A stretch of DNA of 6,666 bases from Sporomusa sp. (GCA_029256645.1 JAQSXM010000194.1:1-6666), one strand, 5' to 3'; positions 1 to 6,392 are shown, numbered from the stretch's first letter. A program made the numbers and translations. Notes: a model not told the origin generated them from the letters alone.

Positions 1-228
1 GGACAAACCATGCATCTCGGCGATGTCGGCCCCGGCGACAAACGACTTGTCGCCACTGCCGGTCACGATGACCACTTTAACACTTTGGTCCTGAGCGATA
101 ATATCCAACAGACTATTTAATTCTGTAAGCAGTTCAGAGTTTAAAGCATTTAATGCCTTGGGCCGGTTTAGTGTAATAAGTCCAATACCATTACCAGTCA
201 CATACAGTAAATTATTATATTGAGTCAC
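1..228 (-). CDS. crt: Enoyl-CoA hydratase / crotonase (3-hydroxybutyryl-CoA dehydratase), N-terminal part
   Basis: This is the first 76 codons of a crotonase-superfamily protein; the rest lies beyond the left edge. I translated it from the reverse complement. It begins MTQYNNLLYVTGNGIGLITL, followed by NRPKALNALN (residues 21-30), the usual crotonase beta-strand and Asn-Arg-Pro turn. VKVVIVTGSGDKSFVAGADI (50-69) carries the first oxyanion-hole loop (F-x-A-G-A-D-I). Two adjacent in-frame GTG codons (231-229 and 228-226) are possible starts; GGAGG at 241-237 lies 5 and 8 bases from them, favouring the second. In the family the enzyme reversibly hydrates crotonyl-CoA to 3-hydroxybutyryl-CoA in the cytoplasm. 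It is the fifth gene of the operon, 25 bp after the hydroxybutyryl-CoA dehydrogenase gene, which supports a C4 substrate. The second oxyanion residue and catalytic Glu pair are outside the window, so other crotonase-fold activities cannot be excluded. Confidence 0.93.
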   Translation of the reverse strand, partial: MTQYNNLLYVTGNGIGLITLNRPKALNALNSELLTELNSLLDIIAQDQSVKVVIVTGSGDKSFVAGADIAEMHGLS

Positions 229-253
229 CACCTGCACCTCCAATCTTTTTTTC

Positions 254-1114
254 TTAGTTGTAGTTATAGAAGCCTTTGCCTGTTTTGCGCCCTAAATAAC
301 CAGCCTGAACCATCTTTTTTAAGAGTGGGCAGGGACGATATTTGGGATCGCCATAACCATTATACAAAACCTCCATAATCGACAAAACTGTATCATTACC
401 AATCAGGTCTGCTAATGCCAACGGCCCCATCGGATGGTTAAACCCCAGCTTGGCTACCTGATCAATATCTTCGGCATCGGCAACACCCTCCATCAAGGTG
501 TAGATAGCCTCATTAATCATAGGAACCATGATGCGATTACCAACAAAACCGGGATAGTCTTCAACCTTTACCGGATTCTTCCCTAATCTTTCGGTCAGAA
601 TCTTGACGGCAGCAAAGGTTTCCACACTGGTAGCCAAACCGCTTATGATTTCAACAAGCTTCATGATCGTAGCCGGATTAAAAAAATGCATACCAATGAC
701 TTTATCAGCCCGTTTGGTAAATGCACCGATCGCTGTTATTGGCAGAGAAGATGTATTAGTAGCCAAAATAGTGCGTGCAGGACAAAGTGTGTCCAGTAAC
801 TCAAAAACTTCACGCTTAATGCCGGCATTCTCAACAGCCGCCTCAATAACCAAATCTACATTGCAGCTTATGGTATCCAACTCAACAGTACCCCCGATGC
901 CTACCATGGCAGCAGCCTTTTCTTCCTGAATCAGTATACCTTTTTCCACCAATTTATTCAAGTTTCGTTCAATCCTGGCTATTCCATTCTGAACAAATTC
1001 AGGCTTGATGTCCTGTAAAACAACCGAGATACCGTTTTGGGCCATAACCTGAGCAATACCACAACCCATTTGACCGGCACCGATAATGAGTACTTTATTT
1101 ATTTCCAAAATCAT
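254..1114 (-). CDS. hbd: 3-hydroxybutyryl-CoA dehydrogenase
   Basis: A 286-residue, full-length 3-hydroxyacyl-CoA dehydrogenase of the short monofunctional type. It interconverts acetoacetyl-CoA and 3-hydroxybutyryl-CoA with NAD(P)H in the cytoplasm. The N-terminal Rossmann fold shows GAGQMG (12-17), with D35 in QDIKPE at the end of the second strand. The catalytic region shows NTSSLP (120-125), H143 in GMHFFNP and E155 in KLVEII, which form the family's His-Glu pair, and N193 in GFVGNR. The C-terminal helical dimer domain has [17 protein letters not shown] and ends with [12 protein letters not shown]. All expected catalytic residues are present. It is the fourth gene of the operon, 31 bp after etfA. 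The start is uncertain: AGGAGG (1123-1118) is only 3 bases from the ATG at 1114, but 9 bases from an in-frame TTG at 1108-1106, which would give M-E-I-N-K-V, the more usual family N-terminus. Confidence 0.97.
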   Translation of the reverse strand: MILEINKVLIIGAGQMGCGIAQVMAQNGISVVLQDIKPEFVQNGIARIERNLNKLVEKGILIQEEKAAAMVGIGGTVELDTISCNVDLVIEAAVENAGIKREVFELLDTLCPARTILATNTSSLPITAIGAFTKRADKVIGMHFFNPATIMKLVEIISGLATSVETFAAVKILTERLGKNPVKVEDYPGFVGNRIMVPMINEAIYTLMEGVADAEDIDQVAKLGFNHPMGPLALADLIGNDTVLSIMEVLYNGYGDPKYRPCPLLKKMVQAGYLGRKTGKGFYNYN

Positions 1115-1145
1115 TTCCCTCCTCTGCGGCTTTGAGTGATTCTGT

Positions 1146-2345
1146 TTAACATGCCTGCTTTACTTTCCTGAACTCATCAATTAAAGCCGGCAATACATCC
1201 ACTACATTGCCCACAATACCAAAATCAGCGACCTTAAAAATGGGCGCATCGGTATCTTTATTAATTGCAATAATAATGTCTGATGATGACATGCCAGCCA
1301 CATGTTGAATAGCGCCGGAGATACCGCAGGCAAAATATACTTTAGGACCAACGGTCTTACCAGTTTGCCCTACCTGATGGAAATGAGGTTTCCAGCCAGC
1401 ATCAATGACTGCTCTTGACGCCCCGACCGCCCCGCCAAGAACAGCGGCCAGATCTTCAATCAGCTTGAAGTTCTCCGGCTTGCCCAGGCCGCGGCCGCCA
1501 GCTACAATAATCTCGGCTTCTTCCAGGTTGCAGGACGTGGTGCACACCTTAACAAGTTCAATAAGCTTTGTCCGGATATCCTGACTGTTCACACTGCTGG
1601 CCACCCGAACAAGCTCGCCGGTACGGGAAAAATCCTGCTGCGGGAGCTTAAATACCTTAGGCCGAACTGTACCCATCTGCGGCCGGTGATCCGGGCACAG
1701 GATAGTGGCCATGATATTACCGCCAAAGGCCGGCCGGGTCCAGGCAATAAGACCGGTCTGCTCATCCAGGCCAAGATTAGTACAATCGGCTGTTAAACCT
1801 GTACCTACCCGGCAAGCCACCCTTGGACCTAAATCCCTGCCGTCATTTGTTGCACCCATAAGAATAACTGCCGGCTTGTACTCATTGATCAAATCAGTAA
1901 ACACTGCCGTATAACCATCGGTGCTATAGCTTTTAAACTCAGCTCCCTCAACAAGATATACCTTGTCGGCCCCACTGGCAAATACGCCTGTAGCAAGATG
2001 CTCCACCCTATCACCAATAAGCACACCGGCCAGCTTCTGCCCCATGGCATCAGCCAGTTTCCGTCCTTCACCCAACAGCTCGTGACCGACATTTCTGGCT
2101 TGGCCGTCCACTTGTTCTACAAATACCCAGACATCCTTATAGGCATCTTTATTTATAGCAACAGTTACCTGCTCCACCTCTTTAATGATGGCCTGTACAG
2201 GGCATGTATCAACACACGCCCCGCACATCGTACACGCATCAGCTATCGTGGCTTTATCATCCTCCATAACAATTGCGCCGAAAGGGCAGGTACTTATGCA
2301 CGCACTGCAACCAATACACTCTTCTTTATTTACATTGACTGCCAT
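1146..2345 (-). CDS. etfA: Electron transfer flavoprotein alpha subunit with N-terminal 2[4Fe-4S] ferredoxin domain
   Basis: A 399-residue EtfA, longer than the usual ~320-340 because of a fused ferredoxin domain. Residues 1-60 hold two CxxCxxCxxxC motifs (C10, C13, C16, C20 and C38, C41, C44, C48), each followed by Pro, as in bacterial 2[4Fe-4S] ferredoxins. The ETF alpha N-terminal domain follows from about residue 70 (VWVFVEQ). The C-terminal FAD domain begins near 278, with VAGGRGLG (281-288), [11 protein letters not shown] (308-318) and the ETF-alpha signature at 325-348 ([20 protein letters not shown]). With EtfB it should form a flavoprotein that moves electrons between NADH, ferredoxin and the acyl-CoA dehydrogenase. 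The extra clusters probably add an electron wire to or from ferredoxin, an architecture known from CarE of the Acetobacterium caffeyl-CoA reductase complex. GGAGG at 2358-2354 is 8 bases from the ATG, and the gap from etfB is 14 bp, so translation is probably coupled. Confidence 0.97.
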   Translation of the reverse strand: MAVNVNKEECIGCSACISTCPFGAIVMEDDKATIADACTMCGACVDTCPVQAIIKEVEQVTVAINKDAYKDVWVFVEQVDGQARNVGHELLGEGRKLADAMGQKLAGVLIGDRVEHLATGVFASGADKVYLVEGAEFKSYSTDGYTAVFTDLINEYKPAVILMGATNDGRDLGPRVACRVGTGLTADCTNLGLDEQTGLIAWTRPAFGGNIMATILCPDHRPQMGTVRPKVFKLPQQDFSRTGELVRVASSVNSQDIRTKLIELVKVCTTSCNLEEAEIIVAGGRGLGKPENFKLIEDLAAVLGGAVGASRAVIDAGWKPHFHQVGQTGKTVGPKVYFACGISGAIQHVAGMSSSDIIIAINKDTDAPIFKVADFGIVGNVVDVLPALIDEFRKVKQAC

Positions 2346-2359
2346 GTCTATTGCCTCCG

Positions 2360-3145
2360 TTATACAATCTTTGCTGCTAATAGCTTTTTCATCAATAATG
2401 CCGCCGCTTCCCGGGGGCTGTCAGCCTGAATAAGCTCCCCTTGCACCCGCTGCGGGGGGGTAAAAATCCGCCGGACCTGAGTGGGCGAGCCTTTAAGGCC
2501 AAGTTGTTCAGGATTAACCGCCATATCACCGGCTGTCCAAACAGGAATCTGTTTGCGGTTAGCCTTCATCGTTCCTTTAACAGTTGGCAAGCGAGGCTCG
2601 TTAATTGACTTAAGTACCGTGAGCAATACAGGGGTTTGAGCTTCGATGATCTCATACCCCTCTTCATGTTCCCGTTCCACCCGTACGGTTTGACCCTCGA
2701 CTTCAATCTTAGAAACACAGGTGATCTGAGCCATGTCCAGGTGTTCAGCCATCTCTGGCCCCACCTGCGCCGTATCGCCGTCAATAGCCTGCTTGCCACA
2801 GATAATCATATCAGGCAGGCCCAGCTTTTTAACGGCAGCAGCCAGGGTATAGCTTGTTGCCAGTGTATCAGCACCGCCAAAAGCCCGGTCACTGATCAAA
2901 ATGGCCTCATCCGCCCCCATAGCCAGACACTCCTTGAGCGCTTCCCTGGCCTGAGACGGCCCCATGGAAATAACAGTGACCTTGCCGCCATGTTTCTCTT
3001 TGAGCTGCAGTGCAGCCTCTACGGCATTTTTGTCAAAAGGATTAACAATACTTGGTACGCCCTGACGAATAAGCGTATTCGTCACCGGATCAATCTTTAC
3101 CTCAGTTGTATCAGGCACCTGCTTGACACAAACAACAATTTCCAT
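2360..3145 (-). CDS. etfB: Electron transfer flavoprotein beta subunit, bifurcating-type
   Basis: A 261-residue EtfB of normal length. It starts MEIVVCVKQVPDTTEVKIDP and has the conserved NPFDKNAVEAAL (35-46) and GADEAILISDRAFGGADTLATS (77-98). The nucleotide-binding loop reads CGKQAIDGDTAQVGPE (116-131). In the family, the GDTAQVGP form is typical of EtfBs that carry a second FAD and bifurcate electrons, while the mitochondrial type has a DDCNQTGQ form and binds AMP. The LPTVKGTMKANRK segment (186-198) and C-terminal helix (LLMKKLLAAKIV) that wraps EtfA are present. AGGAGG (3161-3156) lies 10 bases before the ATG. It is the second gene of the operon, 39 bp after the dehydrogenase gene and 14 bp before etfA. 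Assignment as EtfB is firm; bifurcation is inferred from the loop motif and from the gene neighbours. Confidence 0.97.
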   Translation of the reverse strand: MEIVVCVKQVPDTTEVKIDPVTNTLIRQGVPSIVNPFDKNAVEAALQLKEKHGGKVTVISMGPSQAREALKECLAMGADEAILISDRAFGGADTLATSYTLAAAVKKLGLPDMIICGKQAIDGDTAQVGPEMAEHLDMAQITCVSKIEVEGQTVRVEREHEEGYEIIEAQTPVLLTVLKSINEPRLPTVKGTMKANRKQIPVWTAGDMAVNPEQLGLKGSPTQVRRIFTPPQRVQGELIQADSPREAAALLMKKLLAAKIV

Positions 3146-3184
3146 GCCTCGTAAACCTCCTGGTACGATAATTGCTACTTAATA

Positions 3185-4327
3185 TTAACGCAATATGCTG
3201 CCGGCAATAACCATCCGCTGTACTTGATTAGTTCCTTCATAAATCTGAGTAATTTTTGCATCCCGCATCAAACGCTCTATCGGATACTCCCGGCTATAGC
3301 CATAGCCGCCAAAAATCTGTACGGCATCGGTGCTAACCTCCATCGCAATATCAGAAGCATACAGCTTCGCCATCGCCGCCTCTTTGGAATATGGCAGCCC
3401 CTGGTCTTTTAAATAGGCGGCGCGATATACCAGCAGTCGGGCCGCGTCCACCTTGGTCGCCATATCTGCCAGCATAAAGGCAATCGCCTGATTAGCGGCA
3501 ATCGGCTTGCCAAACTGCACCCGTTCTCTCGAATATTTCAGCGCATGATCGATTGCTGCCTGGGCGATTCCCAATGCCTGCGCCGCAACGCCGATCCGCC
3601 CGCCGTCAAGTGTTGCCATCGCAATTTTAAAACCCTCACCCTCTTTCCCCAGCAAGTTCTCCCGGGGTACCTTTACATCCTGAAAGATCAGTTCATTGGT
3701 TATTGAGGAGTGAATCCCAAGCTTGTGTTCTTTTTTGCCAAAAGTAAAACCAGCCATGCCCTTTTCCAGAATAAAGGCCGAAATTCCTTTAACCCCTTTG
3801 GTCTTATCGGTCATAGCAAACACCACATAGACCTCAGCTTCACCGGCATTAGTAATAAATATTTTACTGCCGTTTAGCACATAGTGATCGCCTGCGGCAA
3901 TTGCCACCGTCTGCTGTGAGGCAGCATCTGTTCCCGCGTTAGGTTCAGTCAAACCAAAGGCACCCTGCTTTATGCCTTCAGCCAGCGGCACCAGATACTT
4001 TTGTTTTTGTTCTTCGGTACCAAAAGCAAAAATAGGCCAGGCACACAACGAGACAGTTGCCGACAGTGTAATGCCCACACCGGCATCAACCCGTGATAAT
4101 TCTTCTACAGCTAAAATATAGCTGAGAACATCGGCCTCTGCACCGCCATACTGCTCAGGAAAACAAATACCGGCCAGGCCCATTTCGCCCATAGCATCGG
4201 CAATTTCCCGGGAAAACTCCTCCTTCTCATCCCGCTCAGCGGCCCCCGGAAGTACTTCTTTTTCGGCAAATTCACGGACTAACTTTTGCATTGTTTTTTG
4301 CTCATCAGTAAGTTGAAATTGCATCAT
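3185..4327 (-). CDS. bcd: Short-chain acyl-CoA dehydrogenase, probably butyryl-CoA dehydrogenase
   Basis: A 380-residue, full-length FAD-dependent acyl-CoA dehydrogenase. Residues 1-120 are the alpha-helical N-terminal domain ([20 protein letters not shown]). [12 protein letters not shown] (124-135) is the first family signature in the beta domain, and [20 protein letters not shown] (337-356) is the second. E364 in IYEGTNQ is at the position of the catalytic base in short- and medium-chain members. [15 protein letters not shown], the FAD-contacting stretch, is also present. The reaction is crotonyl-CoA to butyryl-CoA, with electrons coming from EtfAB; linkage to etfB, etfA, hbd and crt supports a C4 substrate. 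A CarC-like reductase of another enoyl-CoA is a less likely alternative. Two adjacent ATGs exist (4327 and 4324); GGGGAGA at 4340-4334 favours the first. It is the first gene of the operon, behind the -24/-12 element at 4382-4396. Confidence 0.95.
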   Translation of the reverse strand: MMQFQLTDEQKTMQKLVREFAEKEVLPGAAERDEKEEFSREIADAMGEMGLAGICFPEQYGGAEADVLSYILAVEELSRVDAGVGITLSATVSLCAWPIFAFGTEEQKQKYLVPLAEGIKQGAFGLTEPNAGTDAASQQTVAIAAGDHYVLNGSKIFITNAGEAEVYVVFAMTDKTKGVKGISAFILEKGMAGFTFGKKEHKLGIHSSITNELIFQDVKVPRENLLGKEGEGFKIAMATLDGGRIGVAAQALGIAQAAIDHALKYSRERVQFGKPIAANQAIAFMLADMATKVDAARLLVYRAAYLKDQGLPYSKEAAMAKLYASDIAMEVSTDAVQIFGGYGYSREYPIERLMRDAKITQIYEGTNQVQRMVIAGSILR

Positions 4328-4381
4328 TGTTCATCTCCCCATATAATAGTGGCGCTTATTTTGCAGCCCATTAATTATCTC

Positions 4382-4396
4382 GCAAAAATCATGCCA
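4382..4396 (-). promoter_or_regulatory. Sigma-54 (-24/-12) promoter of the bcd-etfBA-hbd-crt operon
   Basis: On the minus strand the sequence reads TGGCATGATTTTTGC. Against the sigma-54 consensus TGGCAC-R-N4-TTGC only the sixth base differs, and the GG (4395-4394) to GC (4383-4382) spacing is exactly the required 10 bases. A start near 4370 would give a leader of about 43 bases before the bcd ATG at 4327. An overlapping sigma-A reading is possible on the same strand (TTGCCT, 16 bases, GATAAT), so both kinds of initiation cannot be separated by eye. The upstream dyad repeats at 4447-4466 and 4527-4546 support the enhancer-dependent reading. Confidence 0.72.
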
Positions 4397-4446
4397 GGCA
4401 AACATTGCTGAAAAACGTTAAAAAAATCACATTTTAAAAAAGCATT

Positions 4447-4466
4447 GATGAAAAACAGCATCATTA
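4447..4466. promoter_or_regulatory. Putative enhancer (UAS) dyad, promoter-proximal copy
   Basis: GATGAAAAACAGCATC followed by ATTA. It is a dyad with GATG and CATC arms 8 bases apart; the flanks extend it to ATTGATG / CATCATT with one mismatch. It matches the second copy at 4527-4546 in 17 of 20 positions and lies about 85 bases upstream of the predicted bcd start, the normal range for a sigma-54 activator site. On the minus strand the same bases could also form an AT-rich hairpin followed by GC and T6, so a weak terminator for the upstream permease transcript is an alternative or second role. Confidence 0.5.
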
Positions 4467-4526
4467 CTTCTCGATAACTCCAGTAAACACAATGCAATAA
4501 TGCCGATGAAGATTGTCATATTCTCA

Positions 4527-4546
4527 GATGCAATAAAGCATCATTA
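4527..4546. promoter_or_regulatory. Putative enhancer (UAS) dyad, promoter-distal copy
   Basis: GATGCAATAAAGCATC followed by ATTA. This is a perfect inverted repeat (GATGC, 6-base spacer, GCATC). It sits exactly 80 bp further from the promoter than the other copy, about 165 bases upstream of the predicted bcd transcription start, just after the permease stop codon. No T-tract follows on either strand, so it does not look like a terminator. A weaker relative, AATGCAATAATGC, lies between the two at 4491-4503. An activator dimer binding both sites in front of the sigma-54 promoter is the inferred function. Confidence 0.55.
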
Positions 4547-4558
4547 AAGGGCGACCAC

Positions 4559-5887
4559 TCATAAAAACTGTTCCAGCAGAATGCAGATCAATATGCCATC
4601 CACCATCCCATTAAGCAGGATATAGCGAAACAGTGGCGGTAAACTATTAAATACCCCTTGCGGTAAAAACAGGACCCCAACCCCTACCATGAGTGATATC
4701 CCCAATATGTACATTTCCCGGTTAGTCAGTTTTACCTTGGTAAACTCTTTGATCCCCATCCCCAGAATCAGGCAGAAAACTACAAACATCACCGAATTGC
4801 CAACAGCCGGTGGTATGGCGGCAAAAAAGCTGCCCACCTGCGGGAAAATCCCCAGGATAGTAATTAACAAAGCACCGATAATAAAAGGTTTTCTGGCAGC
4901 AACACCTGTCATTGCGGTAAACCCGATTGCCGAAGCGTACGGAATAAAGCCAATGACCGCCCCGAGGCCGGCAAGCAGGTCTGATACGCCGGTAAAGATT
5001 GCACCGCGCTTTACCATTGCGGGGGTAAACGGTTCGCCGGTCACCGCGCTCATCCCCAGGATACTGGCAACTAAATTGGAAAACAGCAGCAAAGCAGCAC
5101 AAACACAGGCAAGAATAACCCCGATATCGAAAGTCGGCATACCCCACGCAAATACGTCCGGCATAGTTGACACTTGCGCGCCATAGTGGTTGACCGGCGG
5201 CGAAATACCAAGGAGAATCGCCATAAGCCAGCCAAAGCCGGCACCAATGAGCACGGCTATACTCTGGATAAACCCCCTGCCTTTCAGGGTTAGCCACATA
5301 ATCAACCCGGTTGTCAGGATAAATACCAGCAAACTGGTAGAATCCACCTGCTGATTGGTGTTGTTTAGTCCCAGCATACCTTTTACCATAGCCGGACTGA
5401 GCTGCAGACACATCAAAACAAGAAACACGCCGTTTACCATAGGGCTAAAAATCCGGACAACCATCCCGGCCATACCGGTTACGCCAACCAAGACGCACAC
5501 CAGCCCGGCTACGATAAAGCCCATCTCAATGTCGGTCCGCAGCACATCCAGCCCTTTTCCCAAGCTTGGTGCCGAAGTAGCCAGGGTAATTAACAGGCCG
5601 TACCATAAACCGGCCGGCCCTTCCATAATCGGAAACCGGTGACCCCATAACGCCTGAAATATCGATACGATTCCGCACAGAATAAACGTCCGCTGTACCA
5701 GGCTGGCTAAACCCAACTGGTCAAGCCCCAGGTATCCACCCACAATAACTGGCAAAATCGCTGCATTGGCCAAAAAATACGTCAAATGCTGCACACTATA
5801 GGAAATCAGCTCTTTCAGAGGCAGGTTATCGTGTAGACCATATCGCATCCCTGACTGCTGCGGCAACTTACCATTTTCTTGGCTCAT
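4559..5887 (-). CDS. NCS2-family nucleobase (uracil/xanthine-type) permease, divergent
   Basis: A 442-residue, very hydrophobic inner-membrane protein with about 14 predicted membrane segments, the NCS2 (nucleobase:cation symporter-2) size and pattern. The N-terminus YGLHDNLPLKELISYSVQHLTYFLANAAILPVIVGG (16-51) matches the family's YGLxDxPP...QH...PxxVGG opening, with Q33-H34 in segment 1. IGFTAMTGVAARKP (321-334) and IPPAVGNSVMFVVFCLILGMG (358-378) match the conserved segment 10 to 12 region. It should import a purine or pyrimidine base with H+ or Na+. Unusually, the acidic residues normally found in segments 8 and 10 appear replaced: segment 8 reads LLLFSNLVASILG (267-279) and segment 10 PYASAIG (316-322), where relatives have Glu. 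The substrate therefore cannot be given. AGGAGG (5901-5896) is 8 bases from the ATG. A -24/-12 element lies at 5934-5949. It ends 231 bp before bcd and is probably a separate unit. Confidence 0.88.
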   Translation of the reverse strand: MSQENGKLPQQSGMRYGLHDNLPLKELISYSVQHLTYFLANAAILPVIVGGYLGLDQLGLASLVQRTFILCGIVSIFQALWGHRFPIMEGPAGLWYGLLITLATSAPSLGKGLDVLRTDIEMGFIVAGLVCVLVGVTGMAGMVVRIFSPMVNGVFLVLMCLQLSPAMVKGMLGLNNTNQQVDSTSLLVFILTTGLIMWLTLKGRGFIQSIAVLIGAGFGWLMAILLGISPPVNHYGAQVSTMPDVFAWGMPTFDIGVILACVCAALLLFSNLVASILGMSAVTGEPFTPAMVKRGAIFTGVSDLLAGLGAVIGFIPYASAIGFTAMTGVAARKPFIIGALLITILGIFPQVGSFFAAIPPAVGNSVMFVVFCLILGMGIKEFTKVKLTNREMYILGISLMVGVGVLFLPQGVFNSLPPLFRYILLNGMVDGILICILLEQFL

Positions 5888-5916
5888 ACGGCAGTCCTCC
5901 TAATTATCTGTACCTC

Positions 5917-5932
5917 ATGTATTGTTTTACAT
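5917..5932. repeat. Inverted repeat ATGTA-N6-TACAT in the divergent control region
   Basis: A perfect 5-bp dyad with a 6-base spacer, the same geometry as the distal dyad at 4527 but with different arms. It overlaps the predicted start of the permease transcript and lies about 124 bases upstream of the predicted start of the rightward transcript. It could be an operator for the permease or an activator site for the small gene. Short AT-rich dyads also arise by chance. Confidence 0.3.
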
Positions 5933-5933
5933 A

Positions 5934-5949
5934 TGCACAAAATATGCCA
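5934..5949 (-). promoter_or_regulatory. Probable sigma-54 (-24/-12) promoter of the permease gene
   Basis: On the minus strand the sequence is TGGCATATTTTGTGCA. The GG (5948-5947) and GC (5936-5935) are 10 bases apart as required; it departs from consensus at the sixth base (T for C) and at one of the two T residues before GC. Initiation near 5923 would give a leader of about 36 bases to the ATG at 5887. It is weaker than the other two elements but lies at the right distance, and I saw no good sigma-A pair there. Confidence 0.55.
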
Positions 5950-5996
5950 GGACGCTAATGATAACAGAAAAAACGCCAACAATCTTATTGATATTT

Positions 5997-6015
5997 CGAT
6001 AAATAGCTTATATCG
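5997..6015. repeat. Inverted repeat CGATA-N9-TATCG between the divergent promoters
   Basis: A 5-bp dyad with a 9-base spacer, located between the two back-to-back -24/-12 elements. Its centre is about 83 bases upstream of the predicted permease start, suitable for a sigma-54 activator site, and about 42 bases upstream of the small-gene start. It does not resemble the GATG/CATC dyads in front of bcd, so a different regulator would be implied. Confidence 0.3.
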
Positions 6016-6022
6016 TAAAAAT

Positions 6023-6038
6023 TGGCACAAATTTTGCA
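6023..6038 (+). promoter_or_regulatory. Sigma-54 (-24/-12) promoter of the small coiled-coil gene
   Basis: TGGCACAAATTTTGCA matches the full consensus TGGCAC-R-N4-TTGC-W at every fixed position, with GG at 6024-6025 and GC at 6036-6037. Initiation would fall near 6048, leaving a leader of about 82 bases to the ATG at 6131. It is the strongest promoter candidate in the window. Confidence 0.82.
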
Positions 6039-6130
6039 AGTGAATATTTACATCTCGTCATTTCAACATAAACCTAAATCAGGACGTAATTCAAATAGAT
6101 TGTTCTATAATATGAGGAGGAAATCTATTG

Positions 6131-6340
6131 ATGTATAACAATACCAGCCCCATCATGCCATCCCAAAACCCTACTGATATTGCCAAATATCTTGCTATCA
6201 ACAAGGAATTACATCAGGACCAGCGTTCTTGGGTAAAAATGCCTTTAAGCCCTGAACGCGATGCCTTGTCTCAAAAGATTGCTCTTCTTAAGAAAGAGTT
6301 AAACCACTTAAACAAACGTTTAAATGGAGTCACAGCATGA
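6131..6340 (+). CDS. Small protein of unknown function with C-terminal coiled coil
   Basis: A 69-residue cytoplasmic protein that I do not recognise. Residues 1-40 are polar and Pro/Asn-rich with no signal peptide or membrane segment (MYNNTSPIMPSQNPTDIAKY at the start, then a QDQRSW stretch). Residues 42-65 form a probable amphipathic helix: L46, I50, L53, L57, L60 and L64 follow a clean 4-3-4-3-4 heptad spacing, so a short dimeric coiled coil is likely. There are no metal-binding cysteines and no HTH. AGGAGG at 6115-6120 lies 10 bases before ATG 6131; an in-frame TTG at 6128 (7 bases) would add one residue. A consensus sigma-54 promoter precedes it and a strong terminator follows, so it looks like a real single-gene unit, divergent from the permease. 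A role as a small regulatory or adaptor protein is only a guess. Confidence 0.72.
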   Translation: MYNNTSPIMPSQNPTDIAKYLAINKELHQDQRSWVKMPLSPERDALSQKIALLKKELNHLNKRLNGVTA

Positions 6341-6351
6341 CAATCTGTCAT
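6337..6351. repeat. Small perfect hairpin over the stop codon of the small gene
   Basis: ATGACA-ATC-TGTCAT is a perfect 6-bp inverted repeat with a 3-base loop, and its left arm contains the TGA stop of the 69-residue gene. It is only 3 bases upstream of the A5 arm of the terminator. It could stabilise the 3' end or be a protein site; no function can be read from it. Confidence 0.35.
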
Positions 6352-6354
6352 CAC

Positions 6355-6392
6355 AAAAACGCAACAGGGAGAAGCATCCCTGCCGCATTTTT
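6355..6392. terminator. Bidirectional intrinsic terminator
   Basis: A perfect 6-bp stem CAGGGA (6365-6370) and TCCCTG (6377-6382) with loop GAAGCA, extended after a 2x2 mismatch by GC/GC pairs (6361-6362 with 6385-6386) and then by A5 (6355-6359) opposite T5 (6388-6392). Because an A-run precedes and a T-run follows, the hairpin has a U-tract on both strands. It lies 15 bases after the stop codon of the small gene and would also end leftward transcripts from the right side. Confidence 0.75.

Noticed and set aside
603..929. Plus-strand open frame opposite hbd
   Set aside because: It is the antisense of a well-conserved gene, has no ribosome binding site and resembles no protein; the same holds for the other plus-strand frames within 1705-5642.
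4444..4465. AT-rich hairpin with T6 on the minus strand as the terminator of the permease gene
   Set aside because: The stem has 6 of 7 pairs, mostly A-T, and the same sequence is repeated at 4527 without a T-run, so a protein-binding site fits better; a weak second role is not excluded.
4722..5411. 229-codon minus-strand frame inside the permease gene
   Set aside because: It is a shifted frame of the permease, rich in Cys, Arg and Tyr with no family pattern, while the permease frame is intact.
6106..6111. TATAAT, a perfect -10 hexamer upstream of the small gene
   Set aside because: No -35 at 16-18 bases (that position reads GACGTA), and the start would fall inside the Shine-Dalgarno sequence; the sigma-54 element at 6023 explains the gene better.
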